From positions 124,119,501-124,183,500 of the forward strand of contig CM065804.1 of NCBI GenBank assembly GCA_033398695.1: a stretch of DNA of 64,000 nt, given 5' to 3'. This document shows positions 11,701 to 23,095 of the stretch, piece by piece. This DNA is from Orobanche coerulescens (taxonomy: Eukaryota > Streptophyta > Magnoliopsida > Lamiales > Orobanchaceae). The notes under the pieces were generated by a model. That model was given only the letters and a program-made list of their open reading frames with translations. It did no database searches and was not told the DNA's origin. Numbering within the stretch: the first letter of the stretch is position 1; the number at the start of each line of letters is the position of its first letter. Made by a program: the position numbers and the translations under genes.

Positions 11701-14505
11701 GCATTTATTTGGGGTCATTCAGAGCCGAATCGGAGCTGATATGGCTAGAACTCGAGTTTTAGATGGGTTATGGAGGAAAATCGAGGCAGACCATTTTTTG
11801 GATATTATTTCATAATTTCTCCTTGTGGATTTATAAAATTGAATACGCGTGTATTTTGGTTCATTCGGACCCAAATTGGAGCTGATATGGCAGGAACTCG
11901 GTTCTCGGATAATTCACATGAGTTGTGGAGGAAAATCGAGGTGGCCTATTTTGGATATCTTTTTCATAATTTGTCCCTTTGGATTTATAAGATTGAATAC
12001 GTGTTATTTGAGGTCATCTGGAGCCGAACCAAAGCTGATACGGCAGGAACTCAGTTTTCGGATAATTCTGATAGTGGGTACACGGGTTATGTAAGAAAAT
12101 TGAGGCGGCCCATTTTTTGGATATTTTTTTCATAGTTTATCCCTATGGATTTATAAGATTGAATACGCGTTTATTTGGGTTCATCCGGAGCCGAATCGAA
12201 GCTGATACGGTTGGAACTCGGTTTGGGGAAAATTCCCATAGGGGGTAGTACACGGGTTATGGAGGAAAATCGAGGCGGCCTGTTTTTTGGATATTTTTCA
12301 TAATTTGTCCCTATGGATTTATAGAATTTAATAGACGTTTATTTGAGTTCATCCGAGCCGAATCGAGCTTATACTACCGAACTCGGTTTTCGGATAATTC
12401 TCATAGGGACGGGTTATGGAGGAAAATCGAGGTGGCCCTTTTATGGATATTTTTTCATAATTTGTCCCTATGGATGTATAAATTTGAATGCACGTTTATT
12501 TGAGGTCATTCGGAGCCGAGCCGGAGCTGATACGGCTGGAACTCAGTTTTTGAAAAATTCTCATATAGGGTAGTACACAGGTTGTGGAGGAAAATTGAGA
12601 CGGCTCATTTTTCAGATATTTTTTCATAATTTGTCCCTATGGATTTATGAAATTTAATACGCATTTATTTGGGGTCATCCGGAGCCGAATCGGAGCTGAT
12701 ACGGCTAGAACTCGATTTTTAGATAACTATCATATGGGTAGTACACGGGTTATGGAGGAAAATCGAGGCAACCCATTGTTTGGATATTTTTTCATAATTT
12801 CTCCTTGTGGATTTTTAAAATTGAATACGCGTGTATTTTGGTTCATTCGGACCCAAATTGGAGCTGATATGGCAGGAACTAGGTTCTCGGATAATTCACA
12901 TGAGTTGTGGAGGAAAATCAAGGTGGCCTATTTTGGATATTTTTTCATAATTTGTCCCTATGGATTTATAAGATTGAATACGTGTTATTAGAAGTCATCC
13001 GGAGCCGAACCAAAGCTGATACGGCAGGTACTCAGTTTTCGGATAATTCTGATAGAGGGTATACGGGTTATGTAAGAAAATTGAGGCGGCCCATTTTTTG
13101 GATATTTTTTCATAGTTTATCCCTATGGATTTATAAGATTGAATACGCGTTTATTTGGGTTCATCCGGAGCCGAATCGAATTTGATACGGTTGGAACTCG
13201 GTTTGGGGAAAATTCTCATAGGGGGTAGTACACGGGTTATGGAGGAAAATCGAGGCGGCCTGTTTTTGGGATAGTTTTCATAATTTGTTCCTATGTATTT
13301 ATAGAATTTAATAGACGTTTATTTGAGGTCATCTGGAGCGAACTGGAGCTTATACGGCTGGAACTTGGTTTTCGGATAATTCTCATAGGGACGGGTTATG
13401 GAGGAAAATCCAGGTGGCCATTTTATGGATATTTTTTCATAATTTGTCTCTATGGATGTATAAACTTGAATACGCATTTATTAGAGGTCATCCGGAGTCG
13501 AGACAGAGCTGATACGGCTGGAACTCAATTTTTGAAAAATTCTCATGGAGGGTAGTACACGGGTTGTGGAGGAAAATTGAGACGGATCGTTTTTCGGATA
13601 TTTTTTCATAATTTGTCCCTATGTATATATAAAATTAAATACGCGTTTATTTGGGGTCATCCAGAGCCGAATCAGAGTTGATACGGCTAGAACTCGATTT
13701 TTAGATGGGTTATGGAGGAAAATCGAGGCTGGCCGTTTTTTGGATATTTTTTCATAATTTCTCCTTGTGGATTTATAAAATTGAATACGCGTTTATTTGG
13801 GTTCATCCGGACCCGAATTGGAGCTGATATGGCAGAAACTGGGTTTTCGGAGAATTCTCATAGGGTAGTACACGACTTATGGAGAAAAATCGAGGTGGCC
13901 TATTTTTTGATATTTTTTCATAATTTATCCCTATGGATTTATAAAATTAAATACGCATATACTTGAGGTCATTCGGAGACAAATAAGAGCTGATACGGCT
14001 GGAACTCAGTTTCGGGATAATTCTCATAGGGATGGAGGAAAATCGAGGCAGCCTATTTTTTGGATATTTTTTCATAATTTGTCCCTATGGATTTATAAAA
14101 TTGAATACGCATTTATTTGAGGTCATCCGGAGCCGAACTGGAGCTGATACGACTAGAACTTGATTTTCGGATAATTCTCATAGGGACGGGTTATGGAGGA
14201 AAATCGAGGCGACCCTTTTATGGATATTTTTCATAATTTGTCCCTATGGATGTATAAACTTGAATGCGCGTTTATTTGAGGTCATCCGGAGCCGAACCGG
14301 AGCTGATACGACTGGAACTCAGTTTTTGAAAAATTCTCATTTAGGGTAGTACACAGGTTGTGGAGGAAAATTGAGACGGCTCGTTTTTGAGATATTTTTT
14401 CATAATTTGTCCCTATGGATTTATGAAATTGAATACGCGTTTATTTGGGGTCATCCGGAGCCGAATCGGAGCTGATACGGCTAGAACACGATTTTTAGAT
14501 AACTC

Positions 14506-14535
14506 TCATATGGGTAGTACTCATATGGGTAGTAC
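14506..14535 (+). repeat. 15-bp tandem duplication inside a monomer
   Basis: TCATATGGGTAGTAC occurs twice in a row here and only once at the equivalent place in other monomers of this type (for example near 5583 and 7861). It is a local replication-slippage duplication. Confidence 0.85.
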
Positions 14536-15364
14536 ACGGGTTATGGAGGAAAATCGAGGCAGCCCATTTTTTGGATATTTTTTCATAATTTCTCCTTGTG
14601 GATTTATAAAATTGAATACGCATGTATTTTGGTTCATTCGGACCCAAATTGGAGCTGATATGGCAGGAACTCCGTTCTCGAATAATTCACATAAGTTGTG
14701 GAGGAAAATCGAGGTGGCCTATTTTGGATATTTTTTTCATAATTTGTCCCTATGGATTTATAAGATTGAATACGTGTTATTTGAGGTCATCCGGAGCCGA
14801 ACCAAAGCTGATACGGCAGGAACTCAGTTTTTGGATAATTCTGATAGAGGGTACATGTGTTATGTAAGAAAATTGAGGCGGCCCATTTTTTGGATATTTT
14901 TTCATAGTTTATCCCTATGGATTTATAAGATTGAATACGCATTTATTTGGGTTCATTCGGAGCCGAATCGAAGCTGATACGGCTGGAACTCGATTTGGGG
15001 AAAATTCTCATAGGGGGTAGTACACGGGTTATGGAGGAAAATCGAGGTGGCCTATTTTTTGATATTTTTTCATAATTTATCCCTATGGATTTATAAGATT
15101 GAATACGTGTTATTTGAGGTCATCCGGAGCCTAACTGGAGTTGATACGATTGGAACTTGATTTTCAGATAATTCTCAAAGGGGCGGGTTATGGAGGAAAA
15201 TCGAGGCGGCCCTTTTATGGATATTTTTTTCATAATTTGTCTCTATGGATGTATAAACTTGAATACGTGTTTATTTGAGGTCATCCGGAGCCGAGACGGA
15301 GCTGATACGGCTGGAACTCGGTTTTTAAAAAATTCTCATATAGGGTAGTATATGGGTTGTGGAG

Positions 15365-15369
15365 GAAAA
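15365..15369. other. Target-site duplication, left, of C/D compound
   Basis: GAAAA precedes the LTR terminus TGTAACACC at 15370. The identical GAAAA is at 41113-41117. Removing everything between restores a normal satellite junction, GGAGGAAAATTGAGAC, as at 6421. Confidence 0.9.
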
Positions 15370-16022
15370 TGTAACACCCCAATTCACAACTGGGACATTA
15401 CACGCCGTAGAACCCTCGTGAGGTCTACCAGGATAACACTTGACATAAAAACCACAAGGTAATCCCGAATGATGCACTCAAAGGTAAATAAGGCCGTGGC
15501 CTCGGCCAAAACATTTTTAACGTAAGACATGAACAGAGATTAAATACTAATTCATTGCCCACGCAGGGGACTTAAACCAAGTTTCAAAATAGACAGTCTA
15601 ACTTCAATACTCGACAATGCCATGACAAAACATAAAAATGCAGACTCGAGCCACATCATCAAGCCAGCCCATCCTTTGCATGCATGTCCCGTGCCTGCTC
15701 CTCTCACCTCCCGCACTAAATGCATAAGACGCATTTCCCCCATTTAAGGGGTTAGCATTCGAATAGCTAGTACAAGTACACAATTACACAACATTATATA
15801 CATACACGATTCAACGCAAACAAGTCATTAGGAAAAACCATTTCAAAAACCATTATTCCGGAATATCACATTTACACCACTTCAATATATTATCAAGCTT
15901 TCCACATCGCAATTATCCACGTTTGGTAACTCGCGACCGTACCCATTAGTATCGGCCCCCAGAGGTCCCGTCGGACCGTCCCCAGGTGAGAAACCACTTC
16001 CGCGGCCGTACCCATTAGTATC
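15370..16022 (-). mobile_element. Terminal LTR of C, outer part (3' end)
   Basis: Starts TGTAACACCCC, the reverse complement of the LTR end GGGGTGTTACA, and matches 31807-32465 closely. It stops inside the LTR subrepeat at CATTAGTATC where element B inserts. The rest of the LTR resumes at 25362. Confidence 0.92.
16018..16022. other. Target-site duplication, left, of element B
   Basis: GTATC directly before the TG of the B 5' LTR. The same five bases follow its 3' LTR at 25357-25361. Confidence 0.95.
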
Positions 16023-16500
16023 TGTAATATCCGCGTTTTCTATCCTTGGTAATTTCTATTTTTGGTGCATATTCGTTTCGGACAACTCGCCTGGCACTAT
16101 TTTGTAATTCTGAACCTATTTTGTTCTTGGAGTTTTCCGTTTAGATGGGTCTTGATAATGTTTTTACGTAATTTCATCTCGTGTTATATTCTGTCTCATG
16201 TGTATTCGATTCTCGTTAAACTCGTTCGATTTCGTCGTTTTCTTACTTCCATGAGTTCGTATGCTTGTGTAGAGCATGTTGCGAGTTTCGGATTGTTAAT
16301 CCGACGTTGTGTCGTGATTTTCGGATGTTTGGGCCGTTTTTGTAATTTCCTAGAAGTTTAGGGAATTTGTCCCTTGTTCGACTTTGGTTGTGTACCTCGA
16401 TCGCTTTTGGGTTCCGTACTTCCACTACGTGTTATTGTTGCCCAAATATCGATCCTTGTTGCTTTTATTCTCCTTCCGATCATTTTTCGTCATTTTGGGA

Positions 16501-16850
16501 CCCGAGGGGGTGTGGGCCGCGGCACACATCACCCGATTGTTGCCTAAACAAATCGCACCGTGTGCCGCGGCACAAGGATTGTGCGCCGCGGCACACAGCC
16601 AGTCGCTGACGCGACACACTTGTCCGTGCCGCGGCACACCCGTGTGACACTTGCCGGCCAAAATCGATCAGTACCGCGTGCCGCGCAAGATCCCGGCAAG
16701 CGCCGCTGGCACCCCGGCTGCCGCTGCATGCCGAGTCCGAGCCGCGCACACTTCGGATGAGCCGCTGCACAACGAGCGGTCACCACCACCGGGCACACTT
16801 GGCTCGTGCCGCGGTACGCTTTATCCGAGCCGCGCACACGGCGCGGCCGC
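16501..16850 (+). promoter_or_regulatory. GC-rich palindrome cluster upstream of TATA-like box (U3)
   Basis: Repeated cores of the 14-bp palindrome TGTGCCGCGGCACA (perfect at 16561-16574) and partial copies, spaced irregularly and separated by short linkers such as AGGATTGTGCG. The cluster ends just before CTATATCAGCG, which I take as a possible core promoter. Equivalent clusters are at about 23590-23930 (+), 26150-26460, 33225-33545 and 40305-40625 (all -). A promoter role is inferred from position only. Confidence 0.5.
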
Positions 16851-17489
16851 TATATCAGCGTTTTATTCAGCGAAATCACTCATTTCCTCCCCCCTTCTTC
16901 AACCGTGCGAGAGAGAGAGAGTCTTGAGAGGGAGAGTTCCTCCATCTATCACTTAATTGTGTAGATTTCTTCATCCCTTTTCGATCGAGTGGCTCGGATT
17001 GCGGATCTAACACGTGGTTTTTGAATTTGAATGCTTGATTCTTCAAGAGGTAAGAATTCCTTTAACCCTAGTATGATTTTTGGGGAGGGTTTGGTGGTGA
17101 TCTTGTGTTTTAATTCGCATTAACCGATGTTGTTATTAGGTTTTGATAATATTCTCGCGACCCATGGTTTTCTTGTTTTTGATTGGGATGAAATCCCGTT
17201 GTTTTACCATTGACCGATTTCATTTCCTTATGCGCTCTTGGTGTCCGATGAATTGCCCCAACGGGTAGGATTAGGATTAATTCTTACCTTTCCGCGTTAT
17301 TGAGACTTGTGTATACCGTTATTGTGTTAGGATTGGATTTGGGAGGATTGTTCGGACCGAAACCTATTCCGTCGTCGTTTCCTTCGTTTCGTTTCATTCA
17401 AGGCAAGTACATGTATTACATTTCGTTATGTATATTGTGATTTTCGAAATGAATGATGAATGGTGATTTTTGGGTGCGTGAGTTGTGTT

Positions 17490-17700
17490 CCTTCCACCCG
17501 GAGTGTCCGACGGGATGTCTGGGGGTCGATACTAAGGGGTACGCGGAAGTGGACTTGGGTGCGTGTGTGATTGAACTTCCACCCGAGTGTCCGACGGGAT
17601 GTCCGGGGTCGATACTAAGGGGTACGGCCTGAAGTGATATCCCACCCGAGTGTTCGACGATGTCCGGGGTCGATACTAAGGGGTACGGCCACGGATACCA
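17490..17700 (+). repeat. LTR subrepeats, three imperfect copies
   Basis: Units containing GTGTCCGACGGGATGTC, GGGGTCGATACTAAGGGGTACG and a GGAAGTG-like spacer, about 65-90 bp apart. They occur in every full LTR of the family (24575-24795 on +; 32362-32590 and 39450-39665 on -). Element B inserted within this subrepeat block of C. Confidence 0.8.
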
Positions 17701-18263
17701 GTTGTGAATTTGTGATATCGTGATGATTGGAAATTGATGTGATTGCCAATGTAGTATTCCGGAATATATATGTGGCAAATGACCTATGTTTGAGATGATT
17801 GTGTAAAACCGTATTTTTGTATATAATGTTGTGTAATTGTGTACTTGCACTAGCTATTCGAATGCTAACCCCTTAAATGGGGGAAATGCGTCTTATGCAA
17901 TTCTGCACGGAGAGCTGAGGAGCAGGCACGGGGCACGCACGCGAAGGATGGGATGGCTTGATGATAGCGGCTCGAGTCTGTATTGTTTATTTTTATGTTT
18001 TGTCATTGCATATGTCGATTATTGGAGTTAAACTATTTATTCTTGAACTTGGTTTAAGTCCCCTGCGTGGGCAACGAATTGATATTTACATTATGTTTTA
18101 TGTACTCCGTTGAAATGTTTTGGCCGAGGCCACGGCTCTATTTACTTTTGAGTGCATCTTTTGGGGTTTTCATCGTGGTTATGTGTCATGTGTTAGCCTG
18201 GTAGACCTCAAGAGGGTTCTACGGCGTGTAATGTCCCATTTGTGAATTGGGGTGTTACATTTA

Positions 18264-18275
18264 TGGTATCGGAGC
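18264..18275 (+). other. Primer binding site of element B
   Basis: TGGTATCGGAGC, 4 bp after the LTR end. It is the initiator-Met-tRNA site with CAG read as CGG. Confidence 0.88.
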
Positions 18276-18517
18276 TTAGGTTTTGAATACCTAGGCTGTC
18301 GGTGAATTTTTGGGTCCGCTGGGCCAAGGCCATTAGAGTCACTGTTGAGCCTAATATCATCATGCTACCGTCTTTTCGTGCGACCCGTGGTCGTAAGTCT
18401 CCTCGAACTCTTATATCTCTCGTAATTCGTTTTCTTGGCTGCTCGAATCGTGACTTGTGTTACCAACTTTGTGAATTGTGAATCTTTCTCGATCTTGTCC
18501 TTTTCTTACTTCCTTCG

Positions 18518-20100
18518 ATGTTGAGAGGTGGTGGTAGACCGGCTAGGGACGCGGCCGAGGCCGTGGTCGGGTGCCGATAATGAGGAGGGCTCACTTTCTC
18601 TCCTTCGCGGACTCACCTCTCACTCAAGGCCGTCTGTAATAATGCCGACGCCGGCTACCGCCAGATTTCAGCCAGCTTGGTAGCCCAACTTACTCGGATA
18701 GCTCATGGTGGGCGCTTAATCCGCCCCGACACCGGAAGAGGAGGCTAGTAAGTGGCTTCGCACGGTGACCAAGATGCACCCTCCTCGCTTCTCCGATCCT
18801 CCGACTCCCTCGGTTGGGAGAATCGCTCTTTAAGTTGTCCAGACCTTCGATGCCGTAGCTTGTCCCGAAGACAGAGGGTACATATTGCCCAAGACTCTCC
18901 CGGATAAGGAAGTCATGAATGGTGGGAGGCCGTTGTGCCTGCAGACCGTCGAGCTACTTGGGAGGAATTCAAGGCCGCTATGGAAGCAGAGTATTGTCCG
19001 CCGCCATCAAGGAACGCAGAATTGTGGAATTCTTCACCGCTACACCTCGGGACGTGCCTATTTCTCGTGCCATCATTACTTACAATCAGCAGTTGGGTTT
19101 CATGAGAGATCGTGTGAGGACGGAGGTCGATAAAACCGTTACTTCAATATGCGCATGAAGCCGCATATTAGGCAGTATGGCACCGCTCATGTGTGCCACT
19201 TTGAAAGAATACTGATCGCGCCCTAGCGATCGAGATGGCGGTTCCTAATCGAGTCGGTTTCGAAGCTAAGAAGCGTAAGACTACCGGTGGATTCTCGACC
19301 GAAAGGTGGTCGCCGAGGTCTCGCTCGTTCCTACACCCGGAAGAGACCGCTTTCACCTACTGGGATCTCGAGTAATCGTTCACCCACCTCTGCTTTCCGT
19401 GGTGGTTTGTTTTAACTGCAACCAATATGAGCATTTTATGAAGGATTGCCCTTTTCCTCCAGTTATTTGTTTTACTTGCGGGCAGACCGGGCATCGGGCG
19501 ACTCATTGTGAGAGAGCCACCAGGGTCGCTAGAGTTCCGACTACCACTACCGAGCAGAGGGATCATAACACTCCATCTACTCATATTCCACAGAGTTCGG
19601 GTCGTGGTAGAGGACGGGGACAGCCGGATCGCCGCACAGCCTCGAGCTCGGGTTCAGTCCACCCTCGATTGTACCAGATGAGGCGCACAGAGGAGGCGGA
19701 CATTCCGGTGGCGTCAGGTACCACTCAGATCCTTACTCATCCCGTTTCCATGCTTTTTGATTCGGGTGCTACCCATTCCTTTATTGCATCGGATTGTGTG
19801 AATCGTATTGGCTTTAACTGCTTGTTTGAGTGTGAACCGTTTGTGGTGGGTACGCCTAGTGGGGATCGTATGGTTGGGGACCGGGAAGTTAGGGATTGCC
19901 CCGTGAGGATCGGGAGCCGAGATTGGCCCTCGAACCTCATTGTTATCGACCTCAAGGGTGAGGATTTAATCCTCGGGGACGATTGGTTAGAGCGTCATGG
20001 TGCTATCATGAACTATTGGACTCGTACTATCTCGATCGTGGCCGAGGATGGCACCGAGCATACTTTCGTCTACCGTAGCCGTAGATCGGGAGCGTGATTA
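18518..20100 (+). pseudogene. gag: Element B gag and protease, multiply frameshifted
   Basis: The ATG at 18518 opens the same Leu-Arg-Gly N-terminus as in C and D, but a base missing in GGCTAGGGACGC shifts the frame almost at once. The Gag core can be followed in alternating frames to about 19165. From about 19405 to 20085 a good frame covers two intact CCHC knuckles (CFNCNQYEHFMKDC and CFTCGQTGHRATHC), the Arg/Gly linker, the protease motif DSGATHSF at about 19760 and the DLILGDDWL motif at about 19967. It then shifts again before RT. Most of the small gaps relative to A, C and D fall at CAG or CTG, so part of the damage may be a consensus error. Confidence 0.85.
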
Positions 20101-20149
20101 GCGCCTTGAAGGCGATGAAACTTCCGAACTGTGGTTTGCCATCGTGCTA

Positions 20150-23060
20150 TGCTCAAGGCGGAAGATGGTGGAGTTGACATGTCGTCAATTCCAGCTTGTT
20201 AGTGAGTATCCCGATGTCTTCCTGCACGACTTGCCGGGGTTACCACCACAATGAGAGGTGGAGTTTCCTATCGATCTAGAGCCGAATGCAGCCTATTTCT
20301 CGAGCACCGTACCGTATGGCACCGTCGGAGATGTTAGAGTTGAAGAACCATTGGGAGAATTGTTAGATAAAGGGTATATTCGACCGAGCGCATCGCCTTG
20401 GGGTGCGCCCGCATTTTCGTTAAGAAGAAAGATGGGTCGCTTCGTTTATGCATCGATTATCGAGAATTAAACAAGTCGACCATCAAAAATAAATACCCTT
20501 TGCCCGTGATTGACGATTTGTTTGATCACCTTGGGGCGGCCTTTTCAAGATTGATTTGCGATCGGGCTACTACCGCTTGAGAATTCGGGACGTCGATATT
20601 CCAAAGATGCCTTTCGACGAGATATGGACATTACGAGTTTGTGGTTATGCCTTTCGGCTAACTAATGCCCAGCCAGTTGTTCATGCGCTTGATGAACAAG
20701 ATTTTTATTGAGTATCTGGACAAATTCGTAGTCGTTTTTATCGACGATATTCTTATCTATTCACGGAGTCGGGAGGATCACGCCTTACATCTCCGAATTG
20801 TATTAGACACTTTGAGGACTGAGCAGTTGTACGCGAAGTTCTCTAAGTGTGAGTTTTGGCTCGAGGAAGTGACGTTCCTCGGGCATGTGATTTCAGCAGA
20901 GGGAGTTCGGGTAGATCCGCGTAAGATAGAGGCGTGATGGCTTGGGAGCCGCCTAAGAATGTGAAGGAGGTGAGGAGTTTTCGGGTCTCGCCGGCTATTA
21001 CCGCAGATTCGTTGAGGATTTTCTAAGATCGCTAGACCACTCACTCGCTTGCTCCGTAAAACTCGAAGTTCGAGTGGACTGCAGACAGGCAGGACAGCTT
21101 TGACGAGTTAAAGAGACGTCTGACTACCGCGCCCGTTTTAGCATTGCCTCAGGGAAACGAGGACTTCGTAGTGTATAGTGATGCTTCGGGCCTTGGTCTA
21201 GGATGTGTGTTGATGCAGAGAGACAGAGTGATTGCTTATGCGTCCCGCCAATTGAAGCCTTATGAAGTAAACTATCCCACGCACGATTTGGAGTTAGCTG
21301 CGGTCGTTTTCGCCTTAAAAATCTGGAGGCACTACCTCTATGGGTCATCATGTAAGATTTTTACGGATCACAAGAGTTTGAAGTACATCTTCAGCCGTAA
21401 AGAGTTGAACATGAGACAAAGATAGGTGGTTAGAACTAATTAAAGATTACGACCTCGAGATACTTTACCATCCGGGTAAGGCCAACGTAGTGGCTGATGC
21501 GTTGAGCAGAAAACCGATGGCTTTGCAGATGCTAGAGGTACTTACACCGCAGAGTAAGATCCAGCGAGATTTCATCCGTCGAATATTGAGGTTTGGGTTC
21601 GGAGAGTTCAGGTCGATTATGTGCATTAGAGATCACTTCGTCCTTGATCGATGATATCAAGGCGAAGCAAGATGACGATCCGTTTTGGTCCACTTAAGGA
21701 GGATGTGAGGAAAGGGAAAGCCCCTGGATTTGTGGTTCACGATGATGGAGTTTTGAGGTTTCGCGGCAGACTTTGTGTACCATGTGATATTGAACTGAGA
21801 CAGAAGATCTTAAGCGAAGCTCATACCACGCCCTACTCCATACATCCTGGTACGAGTAAAATGTACAAGGACGTGAGGAGTAACTACTGGTGGAGTAATT
21901 TGAAGATGGATGTTAGCGAGTTTGTGGCGAAGTGTTTGACCTGTCAGCAGGTTAAGATCGAGCATCAGCGACCCGCGGGGCTGTTACGACCACTTCCTAT
22001 CCCGGAGTGGAAATGGGAGGATATTTCTATGGATTTCATTACCAATATGCCTAAGACTCGGACGGGAATGAACATGATTTGGGTCGTTGTTGATCGACTA
22101 ACCAAATCAGCTCATTTTCTAAGTATTAAGGACACTTGGGGGCCGGAGAGGCTTGCACGAGTGTTTGTTGCGGAAATAGTGAGATTGCATGGGACCCCTA
22201 AGAGCATTGTTTCGGATCGTGATGGCCGATTCATATCACATTTTTGGCAGGCCGTTCATAGAGCTTTGGGAACCGAGTTGAGACTTAGTACATCCTACCA
22301 CCCCCTGCATGCACGGACAGCCTGAGCGGACGATCTGACGCTAGAAGATATGTTGAGAGCCCGTACCTTAGATTGGAAGGATGATTGGGAGACACACTTG
22401 CCGTTGATCGAGTTCACGTATAACAATAGTTGGCATGCCTCGATCAAAATGGCACCATTCAAGCGTTGTATGGAAGGAGGTGCGATCACCGTTATGTTGG
22501 GATGATCCGTGCGAGCTAATCGGCACCGAGCCCGATCCGATAGTTGAGACGAGGGAGAAGATTACCCGATTCGTGGTAGATTGCCGACGGCCCGCAGTCG
22601 GCAAGTCTTATGCCGATACACGTCGCCGACCGTTGGAGTTTGAGGTGGGAGATCATGTCTTGCTTAAGGTGTCGCCGACGCGGGAGTTTACCGCTTTGGT
22701 CGGAAGGGTAAACTTAGTCCGAGATTTATTGGACCGTTCGAGATTCTAGAGAGAGTTGGAGAGCTTGCATATCGGTTAGGCTTGCCGTCCCCGAGCCACG
22801 TGCATAACGTATTTCATGTTTCCTACCTTAGAAGTACGACTGACCCTAGCCATATTATTGATTTTGGAGAGATCGAGTTGGGGCCCGACATTACCTTCGA
22901 GGAGAAGCCGATTCAGATCTTAGAGCGTCGGGTTAAGCAACTCAGGCACAAAACCATCCCTTTGGTCAAAGTGCAGTGGTCGAGGCATGGATCCGAGGAG
23001 GCCACGTGGTAAACAGAGGAGAGTATGAGGTCGAGATACCCCGAGTTATTCGTGTTGTAA
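20150..23060 (+). pseudogene. pol: Element B pol: RT, RNase H, integrase, chromodomain, fragmented
   Basis: Aligns end to end with pol of A. RT is in pieces; the FIDD box lies within 20665-20937. RNase H is clean at 21144-21425 (DASG, then the DHKSLKYIF motif). Integrase from 21651 to 22310 keeps the HHCC finger and the first two catalytic Asp; the frame breaks at the third (around CACCCCCTGCATGCACGG, ~22302-22319). The GPY-like part and chromodomain continue in frames 22435-22749 and 22782-23012, with a Trp-to-stop change at 23008-23012 relative to A. The final TAA is at 23058-23060. The function would be cDNA synthesis and integration. As written, the copy cannot encode a working enzyme. 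Confidence 0.88.
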
Positions 23061-23083
23061 GTTTCGGGACGAAACTTATTTTT

Positions 23084-23092
23084 AGGGGGAGA
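23084..23092 (+). other. Polypurine tract of element B
   Basis: AGGGGGAGA immediately before TAA and the TG of the 3' LTR. Confidence 0.88.
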
Positions 23093-23095
23093 TAA

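Larger units (their letters stand above)
5438..15369 (+). repeat. Satellite array, left block
   Basis: About 60 head-to-tail monomers. Taking the landmark TCCCTATGG (variant CTCCTTGTGG), spacings from 5491 onward are 169, 152, 165, 168, 159, 169, 168, 160, 169, 146, 166, 165, 154 and 169 bp, mean about 163. Each monomer contains a GGAGGAAAATCGAGG segment, a T-rich run ending TTTTTTCATAATT, the landmark, ATTGAATACGCGTTTATTTG, and GGAGCCGAA...GAGCTGATACGGCTGGAACTC. No genes are present. The + strand is poor in stop codons, so many 70-200-codon frames run through it by chance. I do not recognise the family. Confidence 0.93.
16023..18259 (+). mobile_element. 5' LTR of element B
   Basis: 2237 bp, TGTAATATCC...GGTGTTACA. 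It holds, in order, an AT-rich first 450 bp, a GC-rich palindrome cluster (about 16501-16850), a TATA-like CTATATCAG at about 16850, a pyrimidine-rich leader with GAGAGAGAGAG near 16910, and three imperfect subrepeats at about 17490-17700. No coding capacity is evident; a 99-codon open frame at 16062 recurs in the 3' LTR simply because the LTRs are copies. Confidence 0.95.

Noticed and set aside
14387..14977. 196-codon open frame in the satellite, with many similar 70-180-codon frames (5500, 7779, 8762, 41363, 42956)
   Set aside because: They are the same monomer read through because its + strand is poor in stops. Monomer lengths are not multiples of three, the frame wanders, and no start context or domain is visible.
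16062..16361. 99-codon open frame, identical at 23135-23434
   Set aside because: Identity comes from the two LTR copies of element B. It lies in non-coding U3 and has no recognisable domain.
16501..16850. Possible CRISPR-like array of spaced palindromes
   Set aside because: Spacing is irregular, units are imperfect, it lies in an LTR of a plant retrotransposon, and no cas-like genes are present.
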